Counted from the first letter of the stretch, positions 13,374 to 24,904 are shown. The stretch: DNA of 64,000 nucleotides from Burkholderia ubonensis subsp. mesacidophila (GCF_002097715.1 NZ_CP020737.1:2666001-2730000); one strand, 5' to 3'. Numbers and translations are program-made. Notes: a model not told the origin generated them from the sequence alone.

Positions 13374-13402
13374 ATTCTAACCCGAGTTCCCGAATTGTTC
13401 AA
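13374..13402 (-). promoter_or_regulatory. Sigma-70 promoter of tRNA-Leu
   Basis: On the minus strand TTGAAC (13397-13402) and TAGAAT (13374-13379) are 17 bp apart, near consensus. The tRNA 5' end is 56 bases downstream of the -10 element, so a 5' trailer of about 50 bases would be removed by processing. The same stretch is the downstream flank of secG, where no hairpin terminator is visible. Confidence 0.7.
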
Positions 13403-13428
13403 CGCACAATCGAAAAAAATTTAACTTT

Positions 13429-13815
13429 TTATTTCGGGACGTCCTGGCCCGGCGCGTGCGCAGCCGAACCCGCGGCCGCGGACGCCGCAACAGCAGGCGC
13501 GGACGCGGCCGGCGCCGATGCCGGCGCGCTCGCCGCAGCGCCGAGCACGCCTGCCGACGGCGTCGACTTGTACGACCCGAGGTACGTCAGCGTCAGCGTC
13601 GCAACGAAGAAAATCGTCGCCAGCACGCCTGTCGTGCGCGACAGGAAGTTCGCCGAGCCGGTCGCACCGAACAGGCTGCCCGACGCACCGCTGCCGAATG
13701 CCGCGCCCATGTCGGCGCCCTTGCCGTGCTGCAGCAGCACGAGACCAATCACACCGAGTGCAGCCAGCACCTGCACCACAATAATCAGCGTTTTCAAATA
13801 CAGCATCACATCCAC
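13429..13815 (-). CDS. secG: Preprotein translocase subunit SecG
   Basis: Small membrane subunit of the SecYEG protein-export channel, 128 residues. Two helices are visible, LKTLIIVVQVLAALGVIGLVL and the second around residues 55-72, separated by the family motif LLQHGKGADMGAAFGSGASGSLFG. The last 50 residues are a low-complexity Ala/Pro/Ser tail, common in beta-proteobacterial SecG. It follows tpiA by 64 bp, a conserved tpiA-secG pairing. Confidence 0.95.
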   Translation of the reverse strand: MDVMLYLKTLIIVVQVLAALGVIGLVLLQHGKGADMGAAFGSGASGSLFGATGSANFLSRTTGVLATIFFVATLTLTYLGSYKSTPSAGVLGAAASAPASAPAASAPAVAASAAAGSAAHAPGQDVPK

Positions 13816-13879
13816 CCGATTGGATCAGGCAACCAGCTCGCGCCGGCCACCGTCATGGTTCAATTCGATCCCGGTCCAC

Positions 13880-14635
13880 TCAACGCGCGGCCCGGCAGAT
13901 CGCCAGAAAATCTTCCGCCTTCAGCGACGCGCCGCCGATCAGGCCGCCGTCGATGTCCGGTTGTGCGAACAGTTCTTCCGCATTGTCCGGCTTCACGCTA
14001 CCGCCGTACAGCACCGATACGTCCGCCGCACCCTTAGCCGCGAGCCGCGTGCGCAGGAATGCATGCACCTGCTGCGCCTGCGCCGACGTCGCGCTCTTGC
14101 CAGTGCCGATCGCCCACACGGGCTCGTATGCGACAACGATGCGCACGACCTCGTCGGCCGTCAGCACCGCGAGCACGGCGTCGAGCTGCGCGCCGACGAC
14201 CTGCTCGGTCGCGCCCGCCTCACGCTCGTCGAGCGTCTCGCCGACACACACGACGGGCGTCAGCCCGGCCGCGAGCGCACGCTGCGCCTTCGCCGCGACC
14301 GTCTCGCTGCTTTCGCCGTGATAGGCGCGACGCTCCGAATGGCCGACGAGCGCATAGCGCGCGCCGAATTCCGCGACCATCGCCGCCGCCACTTCACCGG
14401 TGAACGCACCCTGCTCGTGCGCGGACACGTCCTGAGCGCCCCACGCGATACGACCGCCGTCGAGCTGCCCCTGAACCTGCGCGAGGTACGGGAACGGCAC
14501 GCACACGCCGATCGCCGTTTCCGCCGCGACCGAGCCTGCGCCCCGCACCACTTCGTTCAGCAACGCCTGGTTGCCGGCCAGCCGGCCGTGCATCTTCCAG
14601 TTGCCGATCACCCGCTTCGTTCTCTGTTTCGACAT
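13880..14635 (-). CDS. tpiA: Triosephosphate isomerase
   Basis: Interconverts dihydroxyacetone phosphate and glyceraldehyde 3-phosphate in glycolysis and gluconeogenesis; cytoplasmic. 251 residues, normal length. Active-site elements are intact: Asn and Lys in GNWKMHG near residues 11-16, His in VGHSERR, and the catalytic Glu in [11 protein letters not shown]. The phosphate-binding [12 protein letters not shown] motif is near the C-terminus. Confidence 0.97.
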   Translation of the reverse strand: MSKQRTKRVIGNWKMHGRLAGNQALLNEVVRGAGSVAAETAIGVCVPFPYLAQVQGQLDGGRIAWGAQDVSAHEQGAFTGEVAAAMVAEFGARYALVGHSERRAYHGESSETVAAKAQRALAAGLTPVVCVGETLDEREAGATEQVVGAQLDAVLAVLTADEVVRIVVAYEPVWAIGTGKSATSAQAQQVHAFLRTRLAAKGAADVSVLYGGSVKPDNAEELFAQPDIDGGLIGGASLKAEDFLAICRAAR

Positions 14636-14757
14636 CGTGTTTGTCTCGTCATCGACAGGCCGGCGACCGGCCGTCAGGTTTGATCTGGCGAAGCAAACCC
14701 GCGATTTTACTGCGCAGCGCTTGAACAGGTCAAACCGCGCATGTCAAGCGCGGCCGG

Positions 14758-15777
14758 TCAGCCGTTCGCGCCCCAATCGAGCATGATCTTGCCGATATGC
14801 TCGCCGCTTTCCATCAGCGCGTGTGCCTGGGCGGCCTCCTCGGCCGGCAGCACGCGATAGATCACGGGCTTGATGCGACCCTCGCCGAACAGCGGCCACA
14901 CGCGCGCCTTCAGCTGCGCGGCGATGCGCGCCTTGAACTCCACCGGACGCGGACGCAGCGTCGAGCCCGTCACCGTCAGCCGGCGGCGCAGGATCTCGTT
15001 CAGGTTGATCTCGGCCTTCGCGCCGCCGAGCAGCGCGATCAGCACGAGGCGGCCGCCATCCGCGAGCGCGGACAGCTCGCGCGGCACGTACGCGCCCGCG
15101 ACCATGTCGAGAATCACGTCGACGCCGCGATCGTGCGTCAGCGACTTCACGACCTCGACGAAATCCTCGGTCTTGTAATTGATCGCGCGCTCCGCGCCGA
15201 GCGCTTCGCATGCGCGGCACTTGTCGGCGTTGCCCGCCGTCGCGAATACGCGGAAACCGAGCGCATGCGCGAGCTGGATCGCCGTCACGCCGATGCCGCT
15301 CGAGCCGCCCTGCACGAGCAGCGTCTCCTGCGCGCCGCCCTCGCCCGCGCCGAGCAGCGCACGGTCGAACACGTTGCTCCACACCGTGAAGTACGTCTCC
15401 GGCAGCGACGCGGCCTCGATGTCCGTCAGGCCATCCGGCACCGGCAGGCACTGCGGCAGCGGCGCCACCGCATATTCGGCATAGCCGCCGCCCGCCAGCA
15501 ACGCGCACACGCGGTCGCCGAGCTTCAGGCCGAACGGATTGAGCGCGGGGTCGGACAGATCGCCGCCGACGATCTCGCCCGCGACCTCGAGGCCCGGCAG
15601 ATCCGACGCGCCCGGCGGCGGCGCATACGCGCCCTTGCGCTGGAACACGTCCGGACGGTTGACGCCGGAGGCCGTCACCTTGATCAGCACTTCGCCGCGC
15701 TGCGGCTCGGGGCGCGGACGCTCGGCAAGCTTCAGGACGTCAGGGGCGCCGAATTCGGTGATTTCGATGGCTTTCAT
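14758..15777 (-). CDS. NAD(P)H-quinone oxidoreductase, PIG3 family
   Basis: Zinc-independent medium-chain dehydrogenase/reductase, 339 residues, of the PIG3-like quinone oxidoreductase group. It has the MDR N-terminal domain (MKAIEITEFGAPDVLKLAE, then GVNRPDVFQRKGAYAPPPG) and a Rossmann domain with VQGGSSGIGVTAIQLAHALG near residues 154-173 for NADPH. Substrate unknown; quinones are reduced by relatives. It lies 122 bp upstream of tpiA on the same strand and may share its transcript. Confidence 0.88.
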   Translation of the reverse strand: MKAIEITEFGAPDVLKLAERPRPEPQRGEVLIKVTASGVNRPDVFQRKGAYAPPPGASDLPGLEVAGEIVGGDLSDPALNPFGLKLGDRVCALLAGGGYAEYAVAPLPQCLPVPDGLTDIEAASLPETYFTVWSNVFDRALLGAGEGGAQETLLVQGGSSGIGVTAIQLAHALGFRVFATAGNADKCRACEALGAERAINYKTEDFVEVVKSLTHDRGVDVILDMVAGAYVPRELSALADGGRLVLIALLGGAKAEINLNEILRRRLTVTGSTLRPRPVEFKARIAAQLKARVWPLFGEGRIKPVIYRVLPAEEAAQAHALMESGEHIGKIMLDWGANG

Positions 15778-15863
15778 GCACTTCGCTCCAGGATCGGGAT
15801 CGGATTGCGCGCCTGCTGCGCGCGTCCGTTACACGCGTCTGCTGCGCGCGCCCCGATCCTACA

Positions 15864-15901
15864 GAAAAAACGGCCGGCGCGCTTTCGCGCAGCCGGCCGT
15901 T
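15864..15901 (-). terminator. Rho-independent terminator of pnp
   Basis: On the minus strand a perfect-looking stem of about 12 bp (CGGCCGGC with GCGC, loop GAAA, one bulged base) is followed by TTTTTT. It lies 15 bases after the pnp stop codon. Confidence 0.9.
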
Positions 15902-15916
15902 CGTACGCCCGTCCGC

Positions 15917-18064
15917 TTACTGCTGCGGCGGCGTATCCGTTTGCGACGCTGCCGCCGCTTCGTTCAGGAGCGCCTTCGCCGACAGGCGCACGCGACCCTT
16001 TTCGTCCGTCTGGATCACCTTGACCTTGACCTGCTGACCTTCCTTCAGGTAGTCGTTGATGTCCTTCACGCGCTCGTTGACGATTTCCGAAATGTGCAGC
16101 AGGCCGTCCTTGCCCGGCAGCAGGTTCACGATCGCGCCGAAATCGAGCAGCTTCAGCACCGTGCCTTCGTACACCTGGCCGACTTCGATCTCGGCCGTGA
16201 TGTTCTCGATGCGCTTCTTCGCTTCGGCCATGCCGTCGCTGTTCGTGCTCGCGATCGTCACGACGCCGTCATCCGAGATGTCGATCGTCGTGCCGGTTTC
16301 CTCGGTCAGCGCGCGGATCACCGAACCGCCCTTGCCGATCACGTCGCGGATCTTTTCCGGGTTGATCTTGATCGTGATCATGCGCGGCGCGAATTCCGAC
16401 AGCTGCGTGTTCGCACCCGAAACCGCCGACGTCATCTTGCCGAGGATGTGCATGCGGCCTTCCTTCGCCTGCGCGAGCGCGACCTGCATGATTTCCTTCG
16501 TGATGCCCTGGATCTTGATGTCCATCTGCAGCGCCGTCACGCCTTGCTCCGTGCCGGCCACCTTGAAGTCCATGTCGCCGAGGTGATCTTCGTCGCCGAG
16601 GATGTCGGTCAGCACCGCGAACTTGTTGCCTTCGAGGATCAGGCCCATCGCGATGCCCGCGACGTGCGCCTTCATCGGCACGCCGGCGTCCATCAGTGCG
16701 AGGCAGCCGCCGCACACCGACGCCATCGACGACGAACCGTTCGACTCGGTGATTTCCGACACGACGCGGATCGAGTAGCCGAATTCGTCGGCGCTCGGCA
16801 GGCACTTGACCAGCGCGCGCTTGGCCAGACGGCCGTGACCGATTTCGCGGCGCTTCGGCGAGCCGACGCGGCCCGTTTCGCCGGTCGCGAACGGGGGCAT
16901 GTTGTAGTGGAGCATGAAGCGCTCGCGGTATTCGCCTTCCAGCGCGTCGATGATCTGCTCGTCACCCTTCGTGCCGAGCGTCGCGACGACGAGCGCCTGC
17001 GTTTCGCCGCGCGTGAACAGCGCCGAGCCGTGGGTGCGCGGCAGCACGCCGGTGCGGATCTCGATCGGGCGCACGGTGCGCGTGTCGCGGCCGTCGATGC
17101 GCGGCTCGCCGTTCAGGATCTGCGAACGGACGATCTTCGCCTCGATGTCGAACAGCACGTTGCCGACGGTGGCCTTGTCGGCTGCAGCCGTACCGGCCGC
17201 CAGCGCGTCTTCCTCGAGCTTCGCCGAAGTCGCCGAGTAGACTTCCTTCAGCTTCGTCGAGCGAGCCTGCTTGTCGCGGAGCTGGTAAGCGGCGAGCAGG
17301 TCGTTTTGCGCCAGTTCGGTCACGCGCGCGATCAGCGCCTCGTTCTTCGGCGCCGGCTGCCAGTCCCACTCGGGCTTGCCGCCTTCACGCACCAGTTCGT
17401 GGATCGCATCGATCGCCACCTGCATCTGCTCGTGGCCGAACACGACCGCGCCCAGCATCACTTCTTCCGACAGCTGGTCCGCTTCCGACTCGACCATCAG
17501 CACCGCGCGCTCCGTACCCGCGACGACGAGGTCGAGGCTCGACGCCTTGATCTGGTCGCGCGTCGGGTTCAGCACGTATGCGTTGTCGAGGTACGCGACG
17601 CGCGCCGCGCCGACCGGGCCGTTGAACGGCAGGCCCGACACGGCCAGCGCCGCCGATGCGCCGATCAGCGCCGGGATGTCCGCCGGGATTTCCGGGTTCA
17701 CGGACAGCACGTGGATCACGACCTGCACTTCGTTGTAGAAGCCTTCCGGGAACAGCGGGCGCAGCGGACGGTCGATCAGGCGCGACGTCAGCGTCTCGTG
17801 CTCCGACGGACGGCCTTCGCGGCGGAAGAAGCCGCCCGGGATCTTGCCGGCCGAGTAGGTCTTTTCGATGTAGTCGACGGTCAGCGGGAAGAAATCCTGG
17901 CCCGGCTTCGCCGACTTCGCGCCGACGACGGTTGCGAGCACGACGGTGTCTTCGACGTCGACGATCACCGCGCCGCTCGCCTGGCGAGCGATTTCACCGG
18001 TTTCGAGGCGCACCTTGTGCTGGCCCCACTGAAATTCCTTCACGACCTTGTTGAACATGGACAT
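15917..18064 (-). CDS. pnp: Polynucleotide phosphorylase
   Basis: 3'-to-5' phosphorolytic exoribonuclease of the RNA degradosome, 715 residues. Two RNase PH domains (about 1-230 and 310-540) flank an alpha-helical domain, then KH (about 553-612, with [20 protein letters not shown]) and S1 (about 620-690). I chose the ATG at 18064 ([14 protein letters not shown]) because GGAG precedes it; a frame-extending ATG at 18088 lacks a site and would add eight unrelated residues. It follows rpsO, the classic order, and a strong leader hairpin lies upstream. Confidence 0.97.
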   Translation of the reverse strand: MSMFNKVVKEFQWGQHKVRLETGEIARQASGAVIVDVEDTVVLATVVGAKSAKPGQDFFPLTVDYIEKTYSAGKIPGGFFRREGRPSEHETLTSRLIDRPLRPLFPEGFYNEVQVVIHVLSVNPEIPADIPALIGASAALAVSGLPFNGPVGAARVAYLDNAYVLNPTRDQIKASSLDLVVAGTERAVLMVESEADQLSEEVMLGAVVFGHEQMQVAIDAIHELVREGGKPEWDWQPAPKNEALIARVTELAQNDLLAAYQLRDKQARSTKLKEVYSATSAKLEEDALAAGTAAADKATVGNVLFDIEAKIVRSQILNGEPRIDGRDTRTVRPIEIRTGVLPRTHGSALFTRGETQALVVATLGTKGDEQIIDALEGEYRERFMLHYNMPPFATGETGRVGSPKRREIGHGRLAKRALVKCLPSADEFGYSIRVVSEITESNGSSSMASVCGGCLALMDAGVPMKAHVAGIAMGLILEGNKFAVLTDILGDEDHLGDMDFKVAGTEQGVTALQMDIKIQGITKEIMQVALAQAKEGRMHILGKMTSAVSGANTQLSEFAPRMITIKINPEKIRDVIGKGGSVIRALTEETGTTIDISDDGVVTIASTNSDGMAEAKKRIENITAEIEVGQVYEGTVLKLLDFGAIVNLLPGKDGLLHISEIVNERVKDINDYLKEGQQVKVKVIQTDEKGRVRLSAKALLNEAAAASQTDTPPQQ

Positions 18065-18163
18065 GGTTGCTCCTTTCGATTCGTTCATAACATTCGCCGC
18101 GGCGGCGAACCGTTGCGGCGGCGTCCCGGCCGATTCACCCGGAGCAAGGTGTGTTTTTTATGC

Positions 18164-18202
18164 CATTCCAGCGCGGCGCTCGCGCAGCGCCGCGCTGGAA
18201 TG
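18164..18202 (-). promoter_or_regulatory. Perfect 17-bp hairpin in the pnp leader
   Basis: Arms 18164-18180 and 18186-18202 are perfect inverted copies around a five-base loop. On the minus strand no T-run follows, so it is not a terminator. It sits 100 bases before the pnp start. In E. coli a similar leader hairpin is cut by RNase III so that PNPase can repress its own mRNA; the same role here is inference. Confidence 0.65.
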
Positions 18203-18291
18203 ACACAAATCCTGCCCCGGTATCGGCCGTTCGGGCGGCCCGGCGCGAGACGGCCGGACAACCCGCGGTGCGCGTGACGCTACGCACCGCG

Positions 18292-18333
18292 CAAAAACAA
18301 AATGCCTGTATCAGCGCACTGACACAGGCATCT
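18292..18333 (-). terminator. Terminator between rpsO and pnp
   Basis: On the minus strand ATGCCTGTGTCAG, loop TGCG, and CTGATACAGGCAT form a 13-bp stem with one G-T pair, followed by TTTGTTTTT. It lies 22 bases after the rpsO stop and may be partly read through into pnp. Confidence 0.85.
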
Positions 18334-18354
18334 TGATGGCGGCAATCGCGCCGA

Positions 18355-18624
18355 TTACTTACGCAGACCCAGCTTCTCGATCAGCGCGCGGTAACGGTCG
18401 GCATCCTTGCCCTTGAGGTAGTCGAGCAGCTTGCGGCGGCGGCTCACCATGCGCAGCAGGCCGCGGCGGCTGTGGTGATCCTTCGCGTGGGTCTTGAAGT
18501 GACCCGTCAGTTCCACGATGCGTGCGGTCAGCAGCGCGACCTGCACTTCAGGCGAGCCCGTGTCATTGGTGCCACGTGCGAACTGAGCAACGACTTCCGA
18601 CTTCTTGATATCTGCGACAGACAT
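18355..18624 (-). CDS. rpsO: 30S ribosomal protein S15
   Basis: Small-subunit ribosomal protein that binds the central domain of 16S rRNA, 89 residues as usual. The sequence [21 protein letters not shown] and [23 protein letters not shown] are diagnostic. Preceded by GGAAAT-type spacing with GGAA before the ATG. Located upstream of pnp, conserved across proteobacteria. Confidence 0.98.
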   Translation of the reverse strand: MSVADIKKSEVVAQFARGTNDTGSPEVQVALLTARIVELTGHFKTHAKDHHSRRGLLRMVSRRRKLLDYLKGKDADRYRALIEKLGLRK

Positions 18625-18730
18625 TTGATTTCCTTTCTAACTGAACAGGCGGACACGGAAGAATGGCCGTGCCGTGATTTACAACCGGCCCGCATTCTAG
18701 CACAACTCCGCGACGATCCGAACCGCTTTG

Positions 18731-19990
18731 TCACGGGCGCGTCATCGTGCACGTCGACGGCGCGTCCGTCTGCTGCGGCGGCACCGCCAGCACGGTGCGA
18801 AAGCCGTAACCGGAGCCCTCGTTGTCGAAGCGCACGCCCGGCGTGCCGGCCTTGTCCATCTCCATCACGTAAAGGGGCTGGATCAGCTGGTGGTCCTGCG
18901 CGCGCATCCGCGACGCATGGAAGCCGTTATCGAACGACAGGCCCTCGAGCGCGCGCGCGACCGCGACCGGGTCAGCCGAGCCGGCGCGGTTCATGGCCGC
19001 CGCCACCATCTCGATCATCAGGCTCATCCGCAGCACCGGGTAATCGTCCTGCGCGGCCGGGAAGCGGGTCCGGAACGCGTGGTAGAACGCGTCCGACTTC
19101 GCACCGCCCGCGTTCGGATGCCAATCGGCGACCGCCACGACCCGCCCGACGCCCGCATCGCCGAGCGCCGCCGGCGCGCCGAGGCTATTGCCGTAAAACG
19201 TATAGAACTTCGCGTTCAGGCCCTGCTCGCGCGCGGCCTTGACGAGCAGCGTCAGGTCGTTGCCCCAGTTGCCGGTCACGACGGCGTCCGCGCCGCTCGC
19301 GCGGATCTTCGCGACGTACGGCGCGAAATCCTTGATGCGCCCGATCGGATGGAATTCGTCGCCAGCCACCGCCAAGTCCGGCCGCCGCGCGGCCAGCGCC
19401 TGCCGCGCGAGCGTGCTGACGTCATGCCCGAAGCTGTAGTCCTGGTTCAGCAGATAGACCTTGCGCAGCGCGCGATCGCGCGCCATCACGTCGGCGAGCG
19501 CCGCCATCCGCATCCCCGCGTGCGCGTCGAAGCGGAAGTGCCAGAAGCTGCAGCGCGCGCCCGTCAGCGCCGGGTCGTCGGCCGAGTAATTGAGGAACAG
19601 CATCCGGGCGTCCGGATTGCGGGCGTTCTGCTTGTCGAGCGCCGCGACCAGCGCGGCCGCGACCGCCGAACTGTTGCCTTGCGCGACGAAACCGACGTGC
19701 CGGTCCGCCGCCGCGCGCAACTGCACCAGCGCTTCTTCCGGGCTGCCCTTGCTGTCGAGCACGACGAGTTCGAGCGGATGCGCGCCGTCGCGCAGCTTCA
19801 CGCCGCCGGCCGCGTTGACCCGCTCGACGCCGAACCGCAGGTTGCGCTCGACCGCGGCGCCCGCGTTCGCGAACGGGCCGGACATGCCCTCGATCAGCGC
19901 GATGCGCACCGGCTCGCCGCCCGCGAACGCCGACGACGCCAGCACCCAGCCCGCGCTCCATGCGAGTGCGCAACGCTTCCAGATCTGCAT
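18731..19990 (-). CDS. Branched-chain amino acid-type ABC substrate-binding protein
   Basis: Periplasmic binding protein of the type 1 fold (Peripla_BP_6, LivJ/K-like), 419 residues. A signal peptide spans about residues 1-23 (MQIWKRCALAWSAGWVLASS, then AFAGGE), which fixes the ATG at 19990 although the frame stays open further upstream. The mature part begins VRIALIEGMSGPFANAGAAV, typical for the family. No permease or ATPase genes are next to it, so it is an orphan binding protein; the ligand is not known and need not be an amino acid. It is divergent from the lipoprotein gene at 20165. Confidence 0.85.
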   Translation of the reverse strand: MQIWKRCALAWSAGWVLASSAFAGGEPVRIALIEGMSGPFANAGAAVERNLRFGVERVNAAGGVKLRDGAHPLELVVLDSKGSPEEALVQLRAAADRHVGFVAQGNSSAVAAALVAALDKQNARNPDARMLFLNYSADDPALTGARCSFWHFRFDAHAGMRMAALADVMARDRALRKVYLLNQDYSFGHDVSTLARQALAARRPDLAVAGDEFHPIGRIKDFAPYVAKIRASGADAVVTGNWGNDLTLLVKAAREQGLNAKFYTFYGNSLGAPAALGDAGVGRVVAVADWHPNAGGAKSDAFYHAFRTRFPAAQDDYPVLRMSLMIEMVAAAMNRAGSADPVAVARALEGLSFDNGFHASRMRAQDHQLIQPLYVMEMDKAGTPGVRFDNEGSGYGFRTVLAVPPQQTDAPSTCTMTRP

Positions 19991-20164
19991 CGGTTTTCCT
20001 GCCCCCGAATCCGCGTGAGAAGCGCGGATCATAGGCCCGCCCGCCCCGCGCGGGCAAGCGAGTGCGTGTGCCGGCGATCCCGCACCGAATTTTTCCGGGC
20101 CGCGCGCCGGAATGCGCGCTCCGTGATACAACATGCGTATTCCCCGTGATTCTTGGAGAAACAC

Positions 20165-20665
20165 ATGCGTATTCGTGTCCCGGTGCTGCTCGCCTGCGTG
20201 GCGGCGCTGTTCGCCGGTTGCGCACAGCCGTGGCAGCAATATCAGGCCGGCCAGGACCAGTCGGCGATCGTCGCGCGCATGGGCCCGCCGCGCGAGATCT
20301 ACGACCTGCCCGGCGGCGGCAAGCGCCTGATGTGGCCGACCCAGCCGATGGGCGAGATCACGGTCGCAGCCGACGTCGACGGGTCCGGCAAGATCGTCAA
20401 CGTTCGGCAGGTGCTGCAGCCGAACGAGTTCTACCGCGCGGAAATCGGCAAGTGGACCAAGACCGACGTCCTCGTCAACTTCGGCCGCCCGGTCGAGACG
20501 TCCTACTTTCCGCTGATGAAGCGCGAGGCGTGGACCTATCGTTACCTCGAGGACAACGTCTGGTACATGATGTACAGCTTCTATTTCGACAGCCAGGGCA
20601 TCCTGCGGCTCACGCAGAAAACCCCCGATCCGCTGCACGACCCCGATCGCCGCAATCTTTTCTGA
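20165..20665 (+). CDS. Putative outer-membrane lipoprotein, BamE/SmpA-like repeats
   Basis: 166 residues from the ATG at 20165, which has a TTGGAG ribosome binding site; a signal peptide ends in the lipobox LFAGC with lipidated Cys19. The mature protein holds two similar segments (RMGPPREIYDLPGGGKRLMW and NFGRPVETSYFPLMKREAW), each resembling the small beta-alpha unit of BamE/SmpA-type proteins. No DUF number is assigned with confidence. Function unknown; an envelope role is inferred. It stands alone and is closed by a strong terminator. Confidence 0.75.
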   Translation: MRIRVPVLLACVAALFAGCAQPWQQYQAGQDQSAIVARMGPPREIYDLPGGGKRLMWPTQPMGEITVAADVDGSGKIVNVRQVLQPNEFYRAEIGKWTKTDVLVNFGRPVETSYFPLMKREAWTYRYLEDNVWYMMYSFYFDSQGILRLTQKTPDPLHDPDRRNLF

Positions 20666-20695
20666 ACGCACGGCGCGATTCCCGCGCATTTCCGC

Positions 20696-20738
20696 AATGG
20701 CCATTCACGAATTATTGCGTGAATGGCCATTCTTTTTT
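20696..20738 (+). terminator. Strong terminator after the lipoprotein gene
   Basis: A perfect 14-bp stem (20696-20709 with 20718-20731, eight-base loop) is followed by TTTTTT at 20733-20738. It lies 30 bases after the stop codon. Confidence 0.92.
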
Positions 20739-21045
20739 GCCACCCTCCCATTTAATCTCAAAATCGAGCGGCAATCCTTTCCGGATCAATGAAATTCAAT
20801 AACGATTAACCGGAATCCACCGCCATACGTGCCTCTGCGAGAAATTGCATCGGTGATGCATCGAATGCGTCAAGCTGGTGCAGCCCACGCACCATCTCGA
20901 TTTAATTTGAAACAATTTGTTTCATTATTGCTTTGATTCATGGCATACCCCTAATATCAGCCGAAATTGAACCTTTCAGTTTAGAAAGCATCCTAATCCA
21001 TCCGTTTCGATGGCTTTCATTTGCTTTCATCAAAAAGGAGTCCTC
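20739..21045. other. AT-rich intergenic region before carbonic anhydrase
   Basis: About 300 bases with no supportable gene, noticeably richer in A and T than its neighbours. It holds the promoter and palindrome listed at 20908-20957 and otherwise nothing I recognise. Confidence 0.7.
20908..20957 (+). promoter_or_regulatory. Promoter with upstream palindrome for the carbonic anhydrase operon
   Basis: TTGCTT (20928-20933) and TAATAT (20952-20957) are 18 bp apart, a plausible sigma-70 promoter. Just upstream lies TGAAACAATTTGTTTCA (20908-20924), a perfect palindrome around one central base, centred about 48 bases before the expected start site, where an activator would bind. The regulator is unknown. 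Confidence 0.5.
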
Positions 21046-21687
21046 ATGAATCGCCCCAAGAGCATGCTGGTCGCCAACATCGCCTGGGCCCGCGAAACGC
21101 GCGAACGCACGCCCGGCTTCTTCGACGCGCTTGCGCGCGGCCAGAATCCGCGCGTGCTGTGGATCGGCTGCTCGGACAGCCGCGTGCCGGCCGAGGCCAT
21201 CACGCACAGCGCGCCCGGCGACCTGTTCGTCCACCGCAATATCGCGAACCTGTTCCATCCCGACGACGACAACTGCGCGAGCGTGCTCGAGTACGCGGTG
21301 CGCGTGCTCAACGTCGATCACGTGATCGTTTGCGGGCATTACGGCTGCGGCGGCGTGCGCGCGTCGCTGTTGCCACCGCCGACCGACCTGCCGCACGTCA
21401 GCCGCCGGATCGCGCCGCTGTGCGCGCTCGCGCGCCGCCACCGCGACACGCTCGCCGGCCTCGACGATGCGGCAGCCGCCGACCGTCTCGCCGAACTGAA
21501 CGTACTCGAACAAGTCCGGATGCTGCGCGCGTCGCCGATCGTGCGCGACCGCGAACCGCCGCCGCTCGTGCACGGCTGGATCTTCGCGCTCGCCGACGGC
21601 CGCCTCAAGGAGCTGGATTCCGGCTACGCGACCCAACCGGCGGACGCCGCGCCCGCGCAGGCGGCGCCCGCACCGGCGCTCGGCTGA
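21046..21687 (+). CDS. Beta-class carbonic anhydrase
   Basis: Interconverts CO2 and bicarbonate in the cytoplasm using zinc; 213 residues. Zinc ligands are Cys42 (in GCSDSRVPAE, with the Asp44-Arg46 dyad), His98 and Cys101 (GHYGCGG). The ATG at 21046 has an AAGGAG site seven bases upstream; an in-frame ATG at 21010 has none. It is followed after 46 bp by a SulP transporter, suggesting that the pair traps or exports bicarbonate. Confidence 0.95.
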   Translation: MNRPKSMLVANIAWARETRERTPGFFDALARGQNPRVLWIGCSDSRVPAEAITHSAPGDLFVHRNIANLFHPDDDNCASVLEYAVRVLNVDHVIVCGHYGCGGVRASLLPPPTDLPHVSRRIAPLCALARRHRDTLAGLDDAAAADRLAELNVLEQVRMLRASPIVRDREPPPLVHGWIFALADGRLKELDSGYATQPADAAPAQAAPAPALG

Positions 21688-21733
21688 ACCGCATCCCGCC
21701 CCACACGCCAACGAAATCGCCCTTCCCCCGACC

Positions 21734-23284
<1,551 letters not shown>

Positions 23285-23293
23285 GCGCTGGAT

Positions 23294-23329
23294 AAAAAAA
23301 CGCCCCGGCGGCGTGGAGCCGCACGGGGC
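23294..23329 (-). terminator. Terminator of leuA
   Basis: On the minus strand GCCCCGTGCGGC, a five-base loop and GCCGCCGGGGC form a stem with a one-base bulge, followed by a run of seven T. It lies about 20 bases after the leuA stop and points away from the convergent SulP gene. Confidence 0.85.
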
Positions 23330-23351
23330 ATTTCGATGACGCGCGACGCGC

Positions 23352-24896
23352 TTACGAGCGCTGCGGGTTGAGCTTGTCGTCCTTCGCCTGCAGCTTGTTC
23401 AGCGCCGAAATATAGGCCTTCGCGGACGCCGCGACGATATCCGGATCGGTGCCGACGCCGTTGACGATCCGCCCGCTCTTCGACAGGCGTACCGTCACTT
23501 CGCCCTGCGCCTGCGTGCCGGTCGTGATGGCGTTGACCGAGTACAGCAGCAGTTCGGAACCGCTGCCGACTTCGCCTTCGATCGCGTTGAAGGTCGCGTC
23601 GACCGGGCCGTTGCCGCGCGCTTCGCCGGTCACTTCCTTGCCGTCGACCGCGAACACGACCTTCGCTTGCGGCTGCTCGCCCGTCTCGGAATGCTGCGCG
23701 AGCGACACGAACTTGAAGTGCTCCTGCTCGGCCGCCTGTGCGGCTTCCTCGGACACGATCGCGATGATGTCTTCGTCGAAGATTTCCGCCTTGCGGTCGG
23801 CCAGGTCCTTGAAGCGCATGAACGCGGCGTTCAGGTCGGCTTCGCTGTCGAGCGCGACGCCGAGCTCCTGCAGGCGCTGCTTGAACGCGTTGCGGCCCGA
23901 CAGCTTGCCGAGCACGATCTTGTTGGCGCTCCAGCCCACGTCTTCCGCACGCATGATCTCGTACGTGTCGCGCGCCTTCAGCACGCCGTCCTGGTGAATG
24001 CCGGACGCGTGCGCGAACGCGTTCGCGCCGACCACCGCCTTGTTCGGCTGCACGACAAAGCCGGTGATCTGCGACACGAGCTTCGAGGTCGGCACGATCT
24101 GCGTCGTGTCGATACCGACGTCGAGGCCGAAATAGTCCTTGCGGGTCTTCACCGCCATCACGATTTCCTCGAGCGACGTGTTGCCCGCGCGCTCGCCGAG
24201 ACCGTTGATCGTGCACTCGACCTGACGCGCGCCGCCGATCTTCACGCCGGCGAGCGAGTTCGCGACCGCCATCCCGAGGTCGTTGTGGCAGTGCACGGAG
24301 AAGATCGCCTTGTCCGAGTTCGGAATGCGCTCGCGCAGCGTCTTCACCAGCTGACCGTACAGCTCCGGCACGCCGTAGCCGACCGTGTCGGCGATGTTGA
24401 TCGTCGTCGCGCCTTCGGCGATCACGGCTTCCAGCACGCGGCACAGGAAGTCCATGTCCGAGCGGCTGCCGTCTTCCGGCGAGAATTCGACGTTGTCGGT
24501 GAACTTGCGCGCGAACCGCACCGCGAGACGCGCCTGTTCGAACACCTGGTCCGGCGTCATGCGCAGCTTCTTTTCCATGTGCAGCGGCGACGTCGCGATG
24601 AACGTGTGGATCCGGAAGCTGTTCGCCGGCTTCAGCGCGTCGGCCGCGCGCTGGATGTCCTTGTCGTTCGCCCGCGCCAGCGAGCAGATCGTGCTGTCCT
24701 TCACAAGACCCGCGATCGTGTGGATCGCGTCGAAGTCGCCGTTCGAGCTGGCGGCGAAGCCGGCCTCGATCACGTCGACCTTCATCCGTTCGAGATGCTT
24801 CGCGATCCGGATCTTCTCTTCCTTCGTCATCGACGCGCCGGGCGACTGTTCACCGTCACGCAACGTCGTATCGAAAATGATCAGCTTGTCTGTCAT
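23352..24896 (-). CDS. leuA: 2-isopropylmalate synthase
   Basis: First committed step of leucine synthesis: acetyl-CoA plus 2-ketoisovalerate gives 2-isopropylmalate. 514 residues. The catalytic TIM barrel begins [20 protein letters not shown] with the conserved Arg13-Asp14, and the metal-binding HxH is in SVHCHNDLG. The C-terminal regulatory domain (about 390-510, including [14 protein letters not shown]) binds leucine for feedback inhibition. The ATG at 24896 has GGAG four bases upstream. A leucine-rich leader peptide and RNA fold precede it. It stands alone, far from leuBCD. Confidence 0.97.
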   Translation of the reverse strand: MTDKLIIFDTTLRDGEQSPGASMTKEEKIRIAKHLERMKVDVIEAGFAASSNGDFDAIHTIAGLVKDSTICSLARANDKDIQRAADALKPANSFRIHTFIATSPLHMEKKLRMTPDQVFEQARLAVRFARKFTDNVEFSPEDGSRSDMDFLCRVLEAVIAEGATTINIADTVGYGVPELYGQLVKTLRERIPNSDKAIFSVHCHNDLGMAVANSLAGVKIGGARQVECTINGLGERAGNTSLEEIVMAVKTRKDYFGLDVGIDTTQIVPTSKLVSQITGFVVQPNKAVVGANAFAHASGIHQDGVLKARDTYEIMRAEDVGWSANKIVLGKLSGRNAFKQRLQELGVALDSEADLNAAFMRFKDLADRKAEIFDEDIIAIVSEEAAQAAEQEHFKFVSLAQHSETGEQPQAKVVFAVDGKEVTGEARGNGPVDATFNAIEGEVGSGSELLLYSVNAITTGTQAQGEVTVRLSKSGRIVNGVGTDPDIVAASAKAYISALNKLQAKDDKLNPQRS

Positions 24897-24904
24897 GGGG
24901 GGCT

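Noticed and set aside
15800..15856. CTGCTGCGCGCG repeated twice after the PIG3-type gene
   Set aside because: Short, GC-rich, in two copies only, and without a flanking signal; likely chance or slippage.
18265..18290. Hairpin GCGGTGCG/CGCACCGC after the rpsO terminator
   Set aside because: Short GC-rich stem in a GC-rich leader with no T-run; not distinctive enough to list apart from the clear 17-bp hairpin.
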